NCBI RefSeq assembly: GCF_029962605.1
Contig: NZ_CP124750.1
Location: 620,001 to 684,000, forward strand
Origin: Serratia sarumanii
GTDB taxonomy: Bacteria > Pseudomonadota > Gammaproteobacteria > Enterobacterales > Enterobacteriaceae
DNA: 64,000 nucleotides
Direction: 5' to 3'
Shown: in pieces, positions 35,583 to 44,718 of the stretch
Layout of the letters: each line of letters begins with the position of its first letter
Numbering within the stretch: position 1 is the first letter of the stretch
Position numbers and translations under genes: made by a program
The notes under the pieces: generated by a model
Told to the model about the DNA's origin: nothing
The model's database searches: none
The model's input: the letters and a program-made list of their open reading frames with translations, nothing else

Positions 35583-35912
35583 ATGACGCAATTATCGTTA
35601 AACGACCCCGCTCTTTCAGAACAAGGCAATGAGGATTGGCTGCGCTTCGTCGCGCTGCTGCAGAATTCGTTTGCGCAAGAGCTGCATCAACCGCTGCTGC
35701 AGCTGATGCTGACGCCGGACGAGCGCACCGCGCTGGGCACCCGGGTGCGGATCATTCAGGAACTGATGCGCGGCGAGATGAGCCAGCGCGAGCTGAAAAA
35801 TGAACTGGGCGCGGGGATCGCCACCATCACCCGCGGCTCGAACAGCCTGAAAGCGGCTTCACCCGAGCTGAAACAGTGGCTTGAGCAGCAGCTGTTGCAC
35901 GACGCGCCCTAG
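35583..35912 (+). CDS. trpR: trp operon repressor
   Basis: A 109-residue tryptophan-dependent repressor. The core [36 protein letters not shown] and the HTH with [14 protein letters not shown] are nearly identical to E. coli, and its targets should be the same. ATG at 35583 is preferred over ATG at 35571: the latter falls inside the operator and lacks a ribosome site, while GGTGG lies before the former. Confidence 0.97.
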   Translation: MTQLSLNDPALSEQGNEDWLRFVALLQNSFAQELHQPLLQLMLTPDERTALGTRVRIIQELMRGEMSQRELKNELGAGIATITRGSNSLKAASPELKQWLEQQLLHDAP

Positions 35913-35923
35913 CGGGATCGGTG

Positions 35924-36442
35924 CTATTGCTGATAGATGGCGTTGTGAAACGGCACCAGCGCCAGCAGCAGCGCCTGGTGGTAAACGCTGGTGCGGCTCA
36001 GCCGGCCGTCGGTGAAGACGCCGATGGCGCCGCCCTGGCGCTTCACCTCGGCATTGCCGGTGATCGCCGCCATTTCGCTGCCCAATTCGCGACCGGCGCG
36101 AATACCTTGTAAGATGACTTCCGGCAGCATCAGGCTCGCCGAGCGGGATTCGCCGCGGATGTGCGGGTTCTCGATGGTCATCCAGGCGAAGGTCATATTC
36201 TCTTCAATCCCGGCTTCCACGCCGACCCAAAAATCGGCCTCGGGTCTGACCTGGCGCGCTTCCATGACGCGTTGACGCGAACCGGTGCGGGTTTCGTGGT
36301 TGCCTATCGGCTGCAGCGAGACGCCGCTGGCGACGTCAACGGATTCAATGCGGTATTGGTTCGCGCCAAAGACGTCATCGAAGGCCAGTTGAATAGCCTT
36401 GATCTTTGCCGGGTTGGTAGTTGCAGCGACAACATGGTACAT
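35924..36442 (-). CDS. yjjX: inosine/xanthosine triphosphatase
   Basis: A 172-residue house-cleaning NTPase that hydrolyses ITP and XTP. It has the family start ([11 protein letters not shown]), the [12 protein letters not shown] metal/substrate segment and the [13 protein letters not shown] region. ATG at 36442 is chosen by alignment to E. coli YjjX (170 residues); 33 open codons lie upstream without a ribosome site. It is convergent with trpR (11-base gap) and divergent from gpmB. Confidence 0.95.
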   Translation of the reverse strand: MYHVVAATTNPAKIKAIQLAFDDVFGANQYRIESVDVASGVSLQPIGNHETRTGSRQRVMEARQVRPEADFWVGVEAGIEENMTFAWMTIENPHIRGESRSASLMLPEVILQGIRAGRELGSEMAAITGNAEVKRQGGAIGVFTDGRLSRTSVYHQALLLALVPFHNAIYQQ

Positions 36443-36543
36443 AACGGGTTTGATATCCTTCTGGCCGATACACCGGGCAGCGGCAAAAGCGCCGCCGGGC
36501 CGGGGATAAACGCAAATTTCACGCAGTATAACGGAAAACAAAA

Positions 36544-37191
36544 ATGTTACAGGTATACCTCGTTCGCCATGGCGAAACGGAATGGAACGCGGCTCGCCGC
36601 ATCCAGGGTCAGTCCGACAGCCCGTTAACCGCCATGGGTGAACACCAGGCCCGTCTGGTCGCCAGGCGCGTCAGTAAGGAAGGCATTACGCACATCATTA
36701 CCAGCGATCTGGGGCGCACGCGCCGCACCGCGCAGATCATCGCCGAAGCCTGTGGCTGCGAAGTGATAGGCGATCCGCGTTTGCGTGAGCTGCACATGGG
36801 GGTTCTGGAAGAACGCCTGATCGACAGTTTGACGCCGCAGGAAGAGCAGTGGCGCAAACAGATGGTCGATGGTACTCCTGACGGCCGTATCCCTCAAGGC
36901 GAATCCATGGAGGAGCTGGGCGAGCGCATGCGCGCCGCGCTGGAGAGCTGCCTGATGCTGCCTGAAGGCAGCAAGCCGCTGCTCGTCAGCCATGGCATCG
37001 CGTTGGGGTGTTTGATCAGTACGGTGCTGGGGTTGCCGGCCTATGCGGAACGCCGTTTGCGCTTGCGCAACTGTTCACTGTCGCGCGTCGATCACCAGCA
37101 GAGCCCGTGGCTGGCTTCCGGCTGGATCGTGGAGACGGCGGGCGATGTCACGCATCTGGACATGCCCGCGTTGGACGAACTGCAGCGTTAA
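36544..37191 (+). CDS. gpmB: phosphoglycerate mutase-like histidine phosphatase
   Basis: A 215-residue histidine-phosphatase-fold protein with the phosphohistidine loop VRHGETEWN (His9) and a second catalytic His in LLVSHGIA. It equals E. coli GpmB/YtjC in length. Homologues may act as small-molecule phosphatases rather than true mutases. It overlaps rob tail to tail: the sequence TTAA at 37188-37191 supplies both stop codons. Confidence 0.94.
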   Translation: MLQVYLVRHGETEWNAARRIQGQSDSPLTAMGEHQARLVARRVSKEGITHIITSDLGRTRRTAQIIAEACGCEVIGDPRLRELHMGVLEERLIDSLTPQEEQWRKQMVDGTPDGRIPQGESMEELGERMRAALESCLMLPEGSKPLLVSHGIALGCLISTVLGLPAYAERRLRLRNCSLSRVDHQQSPWLASGWIVETAGDVTHLDMPALDELQR

Positions 37192-38057
37192 CGCCGAATC
37201 GGGATCAGGTAATCGCACTTGATCTCGATAGGTGCCTGATGCGGACGGCGCTCGCCTTTCGGGTAGAAGCGTTCGATGTCGTGCCCTTTGCGGCGCGTCA
37301 GCTGGAGCGCCGGCAGGCAGGTGCCGTAGACCGTCAGAATAAAGTCTTGCAGGCCCTCAGTGGGCCCTTCGTAGCTGAACATCGCAAACTCACCGCCCGG
37401 CAACACCAGCGGCTGGCCTTCCTGCGCCTTGTCAGGCACCTGATCCGGCTCCAGCGCCGTGGTGTACAGCACTTCCTGTTCGTCGTCCTTCTCCTGGCTC
37501 GGCCGCGAGTGGTGCAGCCCGTACAGCACCGGCGGCAGGGTTTCGACGTCACCGAGGAACTGACGCCAGAACTGCGAGCGCAGCTCGGTGCGCACGGTGG
37601 TGATCTGTTCCAGCGTACACGAGTAGCTTTGGGTCAGGCCGACCAGGCGCTTGTCCGGCAGCGAGACGAATTCCGGCTGCGGCAGGGTGAAAGCCCCCAG
37701 ACGGATCGGCGGGCAGATGCCGAATGCGTTCCAGTCCTCGGCGCGGCGGTACAGCGCCGGCGTTTGCGCAAACTGTTTTTTGAAGGCGCGGGTGAAGGTC
37801 TGCTGCGAGTCGAAGCGATACTGCAGGGCGATATCCAAAATCGGCCGGCTGGTCAAACGCAGCGCGACGGCGGCTTTGGACAGCCTCCTTGCCCGGATGT
37901 AAGCACCGATGGCGTTACCGGTAATATCTTTGAACATCCGTTGCAGGTGCCATTTGGAATAGCCGGCCTTGGCCGCCACGTTATCCAGCGACAAGGGTTG
38001 GTCCAAATGGCTTTCCAGCCAGCTAAGCAGATCACGAATGATACCGGCTTGATCCAT
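37188..38057 (-). CDS. rob: right origin-binding transcriptional activator Rob
   Basis: A 289-residue AraC/XylS-family activator. The N-terminal DNA-binding domain (about 1-105, AAKAGYSKWHLQRMFKD) is joined to a C-terminal GyrI-like ligand domain (about 120-289). It regulates multidrug-efflux and stress genes of the SoxS/MarA regulon and responds to bile salts and fatty acids in E. coli. It starts with ATG behind GAGGAAG. Length equals E. coli Rob. Confidence 0.97.
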   Translation of the reverse strand: MDQAGIIRDLLSWLESHLDQPLSLDNVAAKAGYSKWHLQRMFKDITGNAIGAYIRARRLSKAAVALRLTSRPILDIALQYRFDSQQTFTRAFKKQFAQTPALYRRAEDWNAFGICPPIRLGAFTLPQPEFVSLPDKRLVGLTQSYSCTLEQITTVRTELRSQFWRQFLGDVETLPPVLYGLHHSRPSQEKDDEQEVLYTTALEPDQVPDKAQEGQPLVLPGGEFAMFSYEGPTEGLQDFILTVYGTCLPALQLTRRKGHDIERFYPKGERRPHQAPIEIKCDYLIPIRR

Positions 38058-38399
38058 AGATCTTCCTCGTAAAGCTTGGGGGTAGGAACCCGAACTGTTG
38101 ATTCGTCACGCTGGTGCTGCGCTATCAGACCGATCCATGAGCCATTATGCGTTGCACTCTTTGCCTCTGCTGCGCTTGCCGCGCCAGAGTTGGATTGGGG
38201 TACACCGTAGTGGGCGCAAAGAAATAACGACGCCGCATCATAGCAATTTTTTTACTCCGCGACTCTCAAAGATTTTTGTCACGCTCTGTGCTAAAACGGA
38301 CGGTGCGGACCCGTAAAAAACCGATTCCGTGAGCTTAGACATAAATAATGGCGATCGCCGAACCTATTTTTGCGGCAAGGTTATATCGGAGTTAAGTAA
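38058..38399. other. 342-base rob-creA divergent region
   Basis: It holds the rob promoter on the minus strand and the creA promoter on the plus strand. Near creA there is a TTATAT (38380-38385) that could serve as a -10, before the GGAG Shine-Dalgarno. An open stretch at 38098-38316 has no coding character. I see no small RNA or mobile element. Confidence 0.5.
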
Positions 38400-38879
38400 A
38401 TGAAAAAAGGCTGGATATTTTTATTCGGTTTGGTTTGCGCAACCGTTGGCAGCGCGCAGGCGGAGCAGGTGGGCTCCGTTGATACCGTGTTTAAATTGTT
38501 GGGGCCGGACCACAAAATCGTGGTGGAAGCATTCGACGATCCGGATGTTAAAAATGTAACTTGTTATATCAGCCGCGCCAAAACCGGCGGCATCAAAGGT
38601 GGTCTGGGGCTGGCGGAAGACACCGCCGACGCGGCCATTTCCTGCCAGCAGGTGGGTCCTATCGAGCTGAGCGACAAGATCAAAAACGGCAAGTCGGAAG
38701 GCGAGGTGGTATTCCAGAAACGCACCTCGCTGGTGTTCAAGAAGCTGCAGGTGGTGCGCTTCTACGACGCCAAGCGCAATTCGCTGATTTACCTGAGCTA
38801 CTCCGACAAGGTGATCGACGGTTCGCCGAAGAACGCGCTGAGCGCGGTGCCGATCATGCCGTGGGCTGAGACGAAATAA
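38400..38879 (+). CDS. creA: periplasmic CreA family protein
   Basis: A 159-residue exported protein. The signal peptide ends at about residue 21 (SAQA-EQ), followed by a domain nearly identical to E. coli CreA ([30 protein letters not shown] is shared in pieces). Its function is not established. In E. coli it heads creABCD, with the CreBC two-component system; here creB, creC and creD are absent and arcA follows convergently. So this gene does not need the Cre system for retention. Confidence 0.95.
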   Translation: MKKGWIFLFGLVCATVGSAQAEQVGSVDTVFKLLGPDHKIVVEAFDDPDVKNVTCYISRAKTGGIKGGLGLAEDTADAAISCQQVGPIELSDKIKNGKSEGEVVFQKRTSLVFKKLQVVRFYDAKRNSLIYLSYSDKVIDGSPKNALSAVPIMPWAETK

Positions 38880-38880
38880 A

Positions 38881-38912
38881 AAAACGGGGTTCAGCATGCT
38901 GAACCCCGTTTT
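38881..38912. terminator. bidirectional terminator between creA and arcA
   Basis: A perfect 15-base-pair inverted repeat (AAAACGGGGTTCAGC paired with its complement around AT) has T runs on both strands. It serves both convergent genes. Confidence 0.92.
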
Positions 38913-38930
38913 CATGACGGCAGGCCGGAA

Positions 38931-39647
38931 TTACTCTTCCAGATCGCCGCAGAAGCGGTAGCCTTCGCCGTGAATGGTGGCGATGATTTCCGGCGTGTCC
39001 GGCGTCGATTCGAAGTGTTTGCGAATGCGACGGATGGTGACGTCCACGGTGCGGTCATGCGGCTTCAGCTCGCGGCCGGTCATTTTCTTCAGCAGTTCGC
39101 CGCGGGACTGGATCTTGCCCGGGTTTTCGCAGAAGTGCAGCATGGCGCGGAATTCGCTGCGCGGCAGCTTGTACTGTTCGCCGGCCGGGCTGATCAGCGA
39201 GCGGCTGTTGATGTCCAGCTCCCAACCGTTGAACTTGTAGCTCTCGACCAGGCGGCGCTCTTCGCCGAGGCTGCCCAGGTTCATGGTGCGCGACAGCAGG
39301 TTGCGCGCGCGGATGGTCAGCTCACGCGGGTTGAACGGCTTGGTGATGTAATCGTCGGCGCCGATTTCCAGGCCGAGGATTTTGTCCACTTCGTTATCGC
39401 GACCGGTCAGGAACATCAAGGCGACGCTGGCCTGTTCACGCAGTTCGCGCGCCAACAGCAGGCCGTTTTTGCCTGGCAGGTTGATGTCCATGATGACCAG
39501 ATTGATATCATTTTCAGACAGGATATTGTGCATCTCTGCACCATCATTGGCTTCATGAACAATGTAGCCTTCCGCCTCGAAAATGCTCTTCAGGGTGTTA
39601 CGAGTGACTAACTCGTCTTCGACAATCAGAATGTGCGGGGTCTGCAT
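38931..39647 (-). CDS. arcA: aerobic respiration control response regulator ArcA
   Basis: A 238-residue OmpR-type response regulator. The receiver domain has acidic pocket Glu10/Asp11, phospho-acceptor Asp54 ([12 protein letters not shown]) and Lys in ITKPFNP. The winged-helix domain covers about 135-235. It represses aerobic and activates fermentative genes with the ArcB kinase. It is nearly identical to E. coli ArcA in length and sequence. A long upstream region with an FNR site suggests anaerobic induction. Confidence 0.98.
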   Translation of the reverse strand: MQTPHILIVEDELVTRNTLKSIFEAEGYIVHEANDGAEMHNILSENDINLVIMDINLPGKNGLLLARELREQASVALMFLTGRDNEVDKILGLEIGADDYITKPFNPRELTIRARNLLSRTMNLGSLGEERRLVESYKFNGWELDINSRSLISPAGEQYKLPRSEFRAMLHFCENPGKIQSRGELLKKMTGRELKPHDRTVDVTIRRIRKHFESTPDTPEIIATIHGEGYRFCGDLEE

Positions 39648-39748
39648 ATTTGCTACCTAAAATTGCCAACAAAATAGAAAATCGGAAGTACAGAAGTCTT
39701 TGTTTTCTTAGAGGAGGGCAGAGATAGCGCCACGTTCCCTCTCAGCAA

Positions 39749-39811
39749 ATGACTAAAGTACGTAAACTCGTTCTTGATGCACTTTCCATCTCATGTCAAC
39801 AAGATCGCTAG
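39749..39811 (+). CDS. yjjY: short yjjY-like ORF, possibly not a gene
   Basis: A 20-codon ORF begins MTKVRKLVLDALSI, matching the first 14 residues of E. coli YjjY (46 residues) at 12 positions, then ends early at TAG. No good Shine-Dalgarno precedes it. Because it lies antisense within the arcA 5' region, conservation may reflect arcA regulatory DNA. I list it at low confidence. Confidence 0.25.
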   Translation: MTKVRKLVLDALSISCQQDR

Positions 39812-39930
39812 CCTGGTGGGGATGCTGTTCCCTACAACCCCTGGGGTGCCAAATTGGCGCATATCCTAACCCCATTAACAGCAATATAACAGCGTGTGCC
39901 GAATTCATCACCCAACAAAACTACGCTTTG

Positions 39931-39944
39931 TTGACATATATCAA
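39931..39944. promoter_or_regulatory. FNR-type site upstream of arcA
   Basis: TTGAC-ATAT-ATCAA differs by one base from the FNR consensus TTGAT-N4-ATCAA. It lies 284 bases upstream of the arcA start. FNR activation of arcA is known in E. coli. Confidence 0.6.
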
Positions 39945-40003
39945 ATTCAATTGTAGCACGTTAACAGATTTGTGAAAAACACTTACAGAAATGCCAGTTT
40001 AAG

Positions 40004-40026
40004 TCACAGAACCTCAAATTCTGTGA
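40004..40026. repeat. perfect dyad in the arcA-yjtD gap
   Basis: TCACAGAA and TTCTGTGA are perfect 8-base inverted arms separated by 7 bases. No T run follows, so an operator is more likely than a terminator. I do not recognise the protein that would bind it. Confidence 0.45.
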
Positions 40027-40276
40027 ACGATTCAGCATTATCCGGCCCGATAGGATACAATTATTCGCTTATTGATCATCGCCTTGTTTTAACTTATTGA
40101 TAAATAAATGCAGTAAAACATAAGCACGAATAATGACTATTACGACGGGTTTATTAGCTCAACGAGCCGTTTAATCTTGTTTGTTGCTATTAACGCGTTT
40201 ATTGTTACGCAATTGTAAATATAAGCGGGCGCTGCGCCATCGTCAAAAGCGCAGGCCTGCCTTCGGTGGAAGAGTG

Positions 40277-40963
40277 ATGCAGCTTCATATTGTTTTAGTG
40301 GCTCCGGCGCGGCCGGAAAATGTCGGCGCGGCGGCGCGCGCGATGAAAACCATGGGCTTCACGTCGTTGCGCATCGTCGACAGCGAGGCGCACCTGCAGC
40401 CGGCGGCGCGCTGGGTGGCGCACGGAGCCGGCGAGATCCTCGACGGCGTGCAAACGTTCACCACGCTGGAACAGGCGCTGGCGGACGTGGATTTCACCGT
40501 CGCCACCACCGCCCGCAGCCGCGCGCGTTTTCACTATTACTGCACGCCGCCCGAGCTGCTGGAACAGCTGAGCGAGCGCAAGCAGTGGGTCGGCCAGGCC
40601 GCGCTGGTGTTCGGCCGCGAAGATTCCGGCCTGACCAACGAAGAGCTGGCGCTGGCGGATTTGCTGACCGGCGTGCCGATGCAGGCGGACTATCCGTCGC
40701 TTAACCTGGGCCAGGCGGTGATGGTTTACTGCTACCAGCTGGCGAGCCTGATGGGCGTCAGCACGCCGCAGGAAACGGCGGCGTCGGAAGGGCAGCTCAA
40801 GGCGCTGCGCCACCGCGCCGATGCCTTGTTGAACGCATTGGATGTCGGCGATGACCAAAAATTGCGCGACTGGCTGCACCAGCGGCTCGGCGCGCTGCAA
40901 CAGCGCGATACGGCGATGTTGCATACGCTGCTGCACGACATCGAAAAAAAACTCGCCAAGTGA
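40277..40963 (+). CDS. yjtD: SpoU/TrmH-family RNA methyltransferase YjtD
   Basis: A 228-residue SPOUT-fold methyltransferase related to TrmJ. Motifs are VAPARPENVGAAARAM near the N-terminus, LVFGREDSGLTNEEL (motif 2) and YPSLNLGQAVMVYCYQL (motif 3, AdoMet knot). It corresponds to E. coli YjtD (LasT), which also sits between arcA and the thr operon. The target nucleoside is not established. ATG at 40277 follows GGAAGAG and gives the E. coli length; upstream in-frame codons are AT-rich leader. Confidence 0.94.
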   Translation: MQLHIVLVAPARPENVGAAARAMKTMGFTSLRIVDSEAHLQPAARWVAHGAGEILDGVQTFTTLEQALADVDFTVATTARSRARFHYYCTPPELLEQLSERKQWVGQAALVFGREDSGLTNEELALADLLTGVPMQADYPSLNLGQAVMVYCYQLASLMGVSTPQETAASEGQLKALRHRADALLNALDVGDDQKLRDWLHQRLGALQQRDTAMLHTLLHDIEKKLAK

Positions 40964-41107
40964 TAGCGGCTCCATCAGACGGTTACCCAGCGTGATCCAC
41001 TGGTAAATCGGCTTTAAGTTGTTTTTTTGTTCTGTCGTTTTGCTTTTCACCTGTTGCATCGCGCATTACCGTCGCTGAACGGAAAATAAGCAAAAAAAAG
41101 AAATCGT

Positions 41108-41136
41108 TTGACTTGGGATAGCGATTGCTTTAACCA
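41108..41136 (+). promoter_or_regulatory. promoter of the thr operon
   Basis: TTGACT at 41108-41113 is followed by TTTAACCAATAG, as in the E. coli thr promoter (TTGACT ... TTTAACCAATA). The exact -10 hexamer is uncertain; TTAACC or TAACCA gives 16-17-base spacing. Confidence 0.6.
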
Positions 41137-41157
41137 ATAGAGGGGACAGAGTATTTC

Positions 41158-41244
41158 ATGAGACAGACAGACAACATGCGCAACATCAGCCTGAAAACCA
41201 CAATTATTACCACCACCGATACCACAGGTAACGGGGCGGGCTGA
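41158..41244 (+). CDS. thrL: thr operon leader peptide
   Basis: A 28-residue attenuator peptide rich in threonine and isoleucine ([16 protein letters not shown]), with a C-terminus identical to the E. coli leader (TTGNGAG). Ribosome stalling at Thr/Ile codons when those tRNAs are uncharged should prevent the terminator at 41268-41299 from forming. ATG at 41158 lies behind AGGGGA; ATG at 41176 would give 22 residues, closer to E. coli (21), but has no Shine-Dalgarno. Confidence 0.9.
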   Translation: MRQTDNMRNISLKTTIITTTDTTGNGAG

Positions 41245-41267
41245 CGCGCACAGGAAACACAGAAAAA

Positions 41268-41299
41268 AGCCCGCACCTAATCAGTGCGGGCTTTTTTTT
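41268..41299 (+). terminator. attenuator terminator of the thr operon
   Basis: AGCCCGCAC (41268-41276) pairs with GTGCGGGCT (41284-41292) and is followed by an unbroken run of T to 41299. It sits between thrL and thrA as in E. coli. Confidence 0.95.
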
Positions 41300-41324
41300 C
41301 GGCTTAAATTCGGAGAGATTACAC

Positions 41325-43784
41325 ATGCGAGTGCTGAAATTTGGCGGAACCTCGGTGGCGAATGCAGAACGTTTTCTGCGCGTTGCCGACATCATGGAGA
41401 GTAATGCGCGTCAGGGACAGGTAGCCACGGTCTTGTCCGCCCCCGCAAAGATCACCAACCATCTGGTGGCGATGATCGACAAAACGGTGGCGGGCCAGGA
41501 CATTCTGCCAAATATCAGCGACGCCGAGCGGATCTTTGCCGATCTGCTGAGCGGCCTGGCGCAGGCGCTGCCGGGCTTTGAATACGATCGCTTGAAAGGC
41601 GTGGTCGATCAGGAGTTCGCGCAGCTCAAACAGGTGCTGCACGGCGTTTCGCTGCTGGGGCAGTGCCCGGACAGCGTGAACGCGGCGATCATCTGCCGCG
41701 GCGAAAAGCTCTCCATCGCCATCATGGAAGGGGTGTTCCGCGCCAAGGGCTACCCGGTCACGGTGATCAACCCGGTGGAGAAACTGCTGGCGCAGGGCCA
41801 CTACCTGGAGTCCACGGTGGACATCGCCGAGTCCACGCTACGCATCGCCGCGGCGGCGATCCCGGCCGACCACATCGTGCTGATGGCCGGTTTCACCGCC
41901 GGTAACGACAAGGGTGAACTGGTGGTGCTGGGCCGCAACGGCTCCGACTATTCCGCCGCGGTGCTGGCCGCCTGCCTGCGCGCCGACTGTTGCGAGATCT
42001 GGACCGACGTCGACGGCGTGTATACCTGCGATCCGCGCACCGTACCGGACGCCAGGCTGCTGAAGTCGATGTCGTATCAGGAGGCGATGGAACTCTCCTA
42101 TTTCGGCGCCAAAGTGCTGCACCCTCGCACCATCACGCCGATTGCCCAATTCCAAATCCCTTGCCTGATTAAAAACACCTCCAACCCGCAGGCCCCCGGC
42201 ACGCTGATCGGCAAAGACAGCACCGATGACGCGATGCCGGTGAAAGGCATCACCAACCTGAACAACATGGCGATGATCAACGTCTCCGGCCCGGGCATGA
42301 AAGGCATGGTCGGCATGGCCGCGCGAGTGTTCGCCGTGATGTCGCGCGCCGGCATTTCGGTGGTGCTGATCACCCAATCCTCTTCCGAATACAGCATCAG
42401 CTTCTGCGTGCCGCAGGGCGAACTGCTGCGCGCGCGCCGCGCGCTGGAGGAGGAGTTCTATCTGGAGTTGAAAGACGGCGTGCTGGATCCGCTGGACGTG
42501 ATGGAACGCCTGGCGATCATCTCGGTAGTCGGCGACGGCATGCGCACCCTGCGCGGCATCTCCGCGCGCTTCTTCTCCGCGCTGGCGCGCGCCAACATCA
42601 ATATCGTCGCCATCGCCCAGGGCTCTTCCGAGCGTTCAATCTCGGTGGTGGTCAGCAATGAATCCGCCACCACCGGCGTGCGCGTCAGTCACCAGATGCT
42701 GTTCAACACCGATCAGGTGATCGAAGTGTTCGTCATCGGCGTCGGCGGCGTTGGCGGAGCGCTGATCGAGCAGATCTACCGCCAGCAGCCGTGGCTGAAG
42801 CAAAAGCATATCGACCTGCGGGTGTGCGGCATCGCCAATTCACGCGTGATGCTGACCAACGTGCACGGCATCGCGCTGGACAGCTGGCGCGACGAGCTGG
42901 CCGGCGCGCAGGAGCCGTTCAATCTCGGCCGCCTGATCCGGCTGGTGAAGGAGTATCACCTGCTGAACCCGGTGATCGTCGACTGCACTTCCAGCCAGGC
43001 GGTGGCCGATCAGTATGTGGACTTCCTGGCGGACGGTTTCCACGTGGTGACGCCGAACAAAAAGGCCAACACCTCGTCGATGAACTATTATCAGCAACTG
43101 CGCGCGGCGGCCGCCGGTTCGCACCGCAAGTTCCTCTACGACACCAACGTCGGCGCCGGTTTGCCGGTGATTGAGAACCTGCAAAACCTGCTGAACGCCG
43201 GCGATGAGCTGGTGCGCTTCTCCGGCATCCTGTCCGGCTCGCTGTCCTTTATCTTCGGCAAGCTGGACGAAGGGCTGTCGCTGTCGGCGGCGACCCTGCA
43301 GGCCCGGGCCAACGGCTACACCGAGCCGGATCCGCGCGACGATCTGTCCGGTATGGACGTGGCGCGCAAGCTGCTGATCCTGGCGCGTGAGGCCGGTTAC
43401 AAGCTGGAGCTGAGCGATATCGAGGTCGAGTCGGTGCTGCCGCCGTCCTTCGACGCGTCGGGCGACGTGGATCAGTTCCTGGCGCGCCTGCCGGAGCTGG
43501 ATAAAGAGTTCGCGCGCAACGTGGCCAACGCCGCCGAGCAAGGCAAGGTGCTGCGCTATGTCGGCCTGATCGACGAAGGCCGCTGCAAGGTGCGCATCGA
43601 GGCGGTGGACGGCAACGATCCGTTGTATAAAGTGAAGAACGGCGAGAACGCGCTGGCCTTCTACAGCCGCTACTATCAGCCGCTGCCGCTGGTGCTGCGC
43701 GGCTACGGCGCCGGTAACGATGTGACCGCAGCGGGCGTGTTCGCCGATCTGCTGCGCACACTGTCATGGAAGTTGGGAGTTTAA
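41325..43784 (+). CDS. thrA: bifunctional aspartokinase I/homoserine dehydrogenase I
   Basis: An 819-residue fusion. The N-terminal aspartokinase ([13 protein letters not shown]) leads to paired ACT domains for threonine inhibition (about 315-460). The C-terminal homoserine dehydrogenase has Rossmann motif [13 protein letters not shown] (about 471) and catalytic segment [17 protein letters not shown]. It catalyses the first and third steps from aspartate to threonine. E. coli ThrA is 820 residues. GGAGAG precedes ATG. Confidence 0.98.
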   Translation: MRVLKFGGTSVANAERFLRVADIMESNARQGQVATVLSAPAKITNHLVAMIDKTVAGQDILPNISDAERIFADLLSGLAQALPGFEYDRLKGVVDQEFAQLKQVLHGVSLLGQCPDSVNAAIICRGEKLSIAIMEGVFRAKGYPVTVINPVEKLLAQGHYLESTVDIAESTLRIAAAAIPADHIVLMAGFTAGNDKGELVVLGRNGSDYSAAVLAACLRADCCEIWTDVDGVYTCDPRTVPDARLLKSMSYQEAMELSYFGAKVLHPRTITPIAQFQIPCLIKNTSNPQAPGTLIGKDSTDDAMPVKGITNLNNMAMINVSGPGMKGMVGMAARVFAVMSRAGISVVLITQSSSEYSISFCVPQGELLRARRALEEEFYLELKDGVLDPLDVMERLAIISVVGDGMRTLRGISARFFSALARANINIVAIAQGSSERSISVVVSNESATTGVRVSHQMLFNTDQVIEVFVIGVGGVGGALIEQIYRQQPWLKQKHIDLRVCGIANSRVMLTNVHGIALDSWRDELAGAQEPFNLGRLIRLVKEYHLLNPVIVDCTSSQAVADQYVDFLADGFHVVTPNKKANTSSMNYYQQLRAAAAGSHRKFLYDTNVGAGLPVIENLQNLLNAGDELVRFSGILSGSLSFIFGKLDEGLSLSAATLQARANGYTEPDPRDDLSGMDVARKLLILAREAGYKLELSDIEVESVLPPSFDASGDVDQFLARLPELDKEFARNVANAAEQGKVLRYVGLIDEGRCKVRIEAVDGNDPLYKVKNGENALAFYSRYYQPLPLVLRGYGAGNDVTAAGVFADLLRTLSWKLGV

Positions 43785-43785
43785 T

Positions 43786-44715
43786 ATGGTTAAGGTGTAT
43801 GCACCGGCCTCGATCGGTAACGTCAGCGTCGGTTTCGATGTGCTGGGCGCGGCGGTTTCGCCGATCGACGGCACGCTGCTGGGCGACTGCGTCAGCGTAG
43901 AAGCCGCCGAGACGTTCAGTTTGCAGAATGCCGGGCGCTTCGTCAGCAAGCTGCCGGCCGAGCCGAAAGAGAACATCGTTTATCAATGCTGGGAGCGCTT
44001 CTGCCAAGAGATCGGCCGCGAAGTGCCGGTGGCGATGCGGTTGGAAAAGAACATGCCGATCGGATCGGGGCTGGGCTCCAGCGCCTGTTCGGTGGTGGCC
44101 GGGCTGATGGCGATGAACGAATTCTGCGATCGGCCGCTGGATGAGACGACGCTGCTCGGCCTGATGGGCGAGCTGGAAGGCCGCATTTCCGGCAGCGTGC
44201 ATTACGATAACGTGGCGCCTTGCTACCTTGGCGGCCTGCAGCTGATGCTGGAAGAAGAAGGCATCATCAGCCAGGAGGTGCCGTGCTTCGACGATTGGCT
44301 GTGGGTCATGGCCTATCCGGGCATCAAGGTCTCCACCGCCGAAGCGCGCGCCATTTTACCCGCGCAATACCGTCGTCAGGATTGCATCAGCCACGGTCGC
44401 TATCTGGCCGGCTTTATCCATGCCTGCCACACCCGTCAGCCGCAGCTGGCCGCCAAATTGATGCAGGACGTGATCGCCGAACCGTACCGCACCCGGCTGC
44501 TGCCGGGCTTCGCCGAAGCGCGCAAGGCGGCGCAGGACATCGGCGCGCTGGCCTGCGGCATCTCCGGCTCCGGCCCGACGCTGTTCGCCGTCTGCAACGA
44601 CGGCGCCACCGCGCAGCGCATGGCCGCCTGGCTGCAACAACACTATCTGCAAAACGACGAAGGTTTTGTTCATATTTGCCGTCTGGATACCGCAGGCGCT
44701 CGACTACTGGGATAA
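43786..44715 (+). CDS. thrB: homoserine kinase
   Basis: A 309-residue GHMP-family kinase that phosphorylates homoserine. The ATP loop [16 protein letters not shown] (about 86-101) and the C-terminal [12 protein letters not shown] motif are intact. It starts one base after the thrA stop, so translation is coupled; GGGAG inside the thrA end serves as ribosome site. Confidence 0.98.
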   Translation: MVKVYAPASIGNVSVGFDVLGAAVSPIDGTLLGDCVSVEAAETFSLQNAGRFVSKLPAEPKENIVYQCWERFCQEIGREVPVAMRLEKNMPIGSGLGSSACSVVAGLMAMNEFCDRPLDETTLLGLMGELEGRISGSVHYDNVAPCYLGGLQLMLEEEGIISQEVPCFDDWLWVMAYPGIKVSTAEARAILPAQYRRQDCISHGRYLAGFIHACHTRQPQLAAKLMQDVIAEPYRTRLLPGFAEARKAAQDIGALACGISGSGPTLFAVCNDGATAQRMAAWLQQHYLQNDEGFVHICRLDTAGARLLG

Positions 44716-44718
44716 CGC

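Larger units (their letters stand above)
39648..40276. other. 629-base arcA-yjtD divergent region
   Basis: A markedly AT-rich gap. It carries an arcA leader, a short ORF matching the start of E. coli yjjY (39749-39811), an FNR-type site (39931-39944), a 23-base dyad (40004-40026), and the yjtD promoter region. E. coli arcA has several promoters spread over a similarly long upstream region. Confidence 0.6.

Noticed and set aside
38098..38316. 72-codon frame between rob and creA
   Set aside because: It lies in the divergent promoter region, with no ribosome site and no similarity that I recognise.
39793..39975. 60-codon frame in the arcA upstream region
   Set aside because: No ribosome site; it overlaps the FNR site and the yjjY-like frame and looks random.
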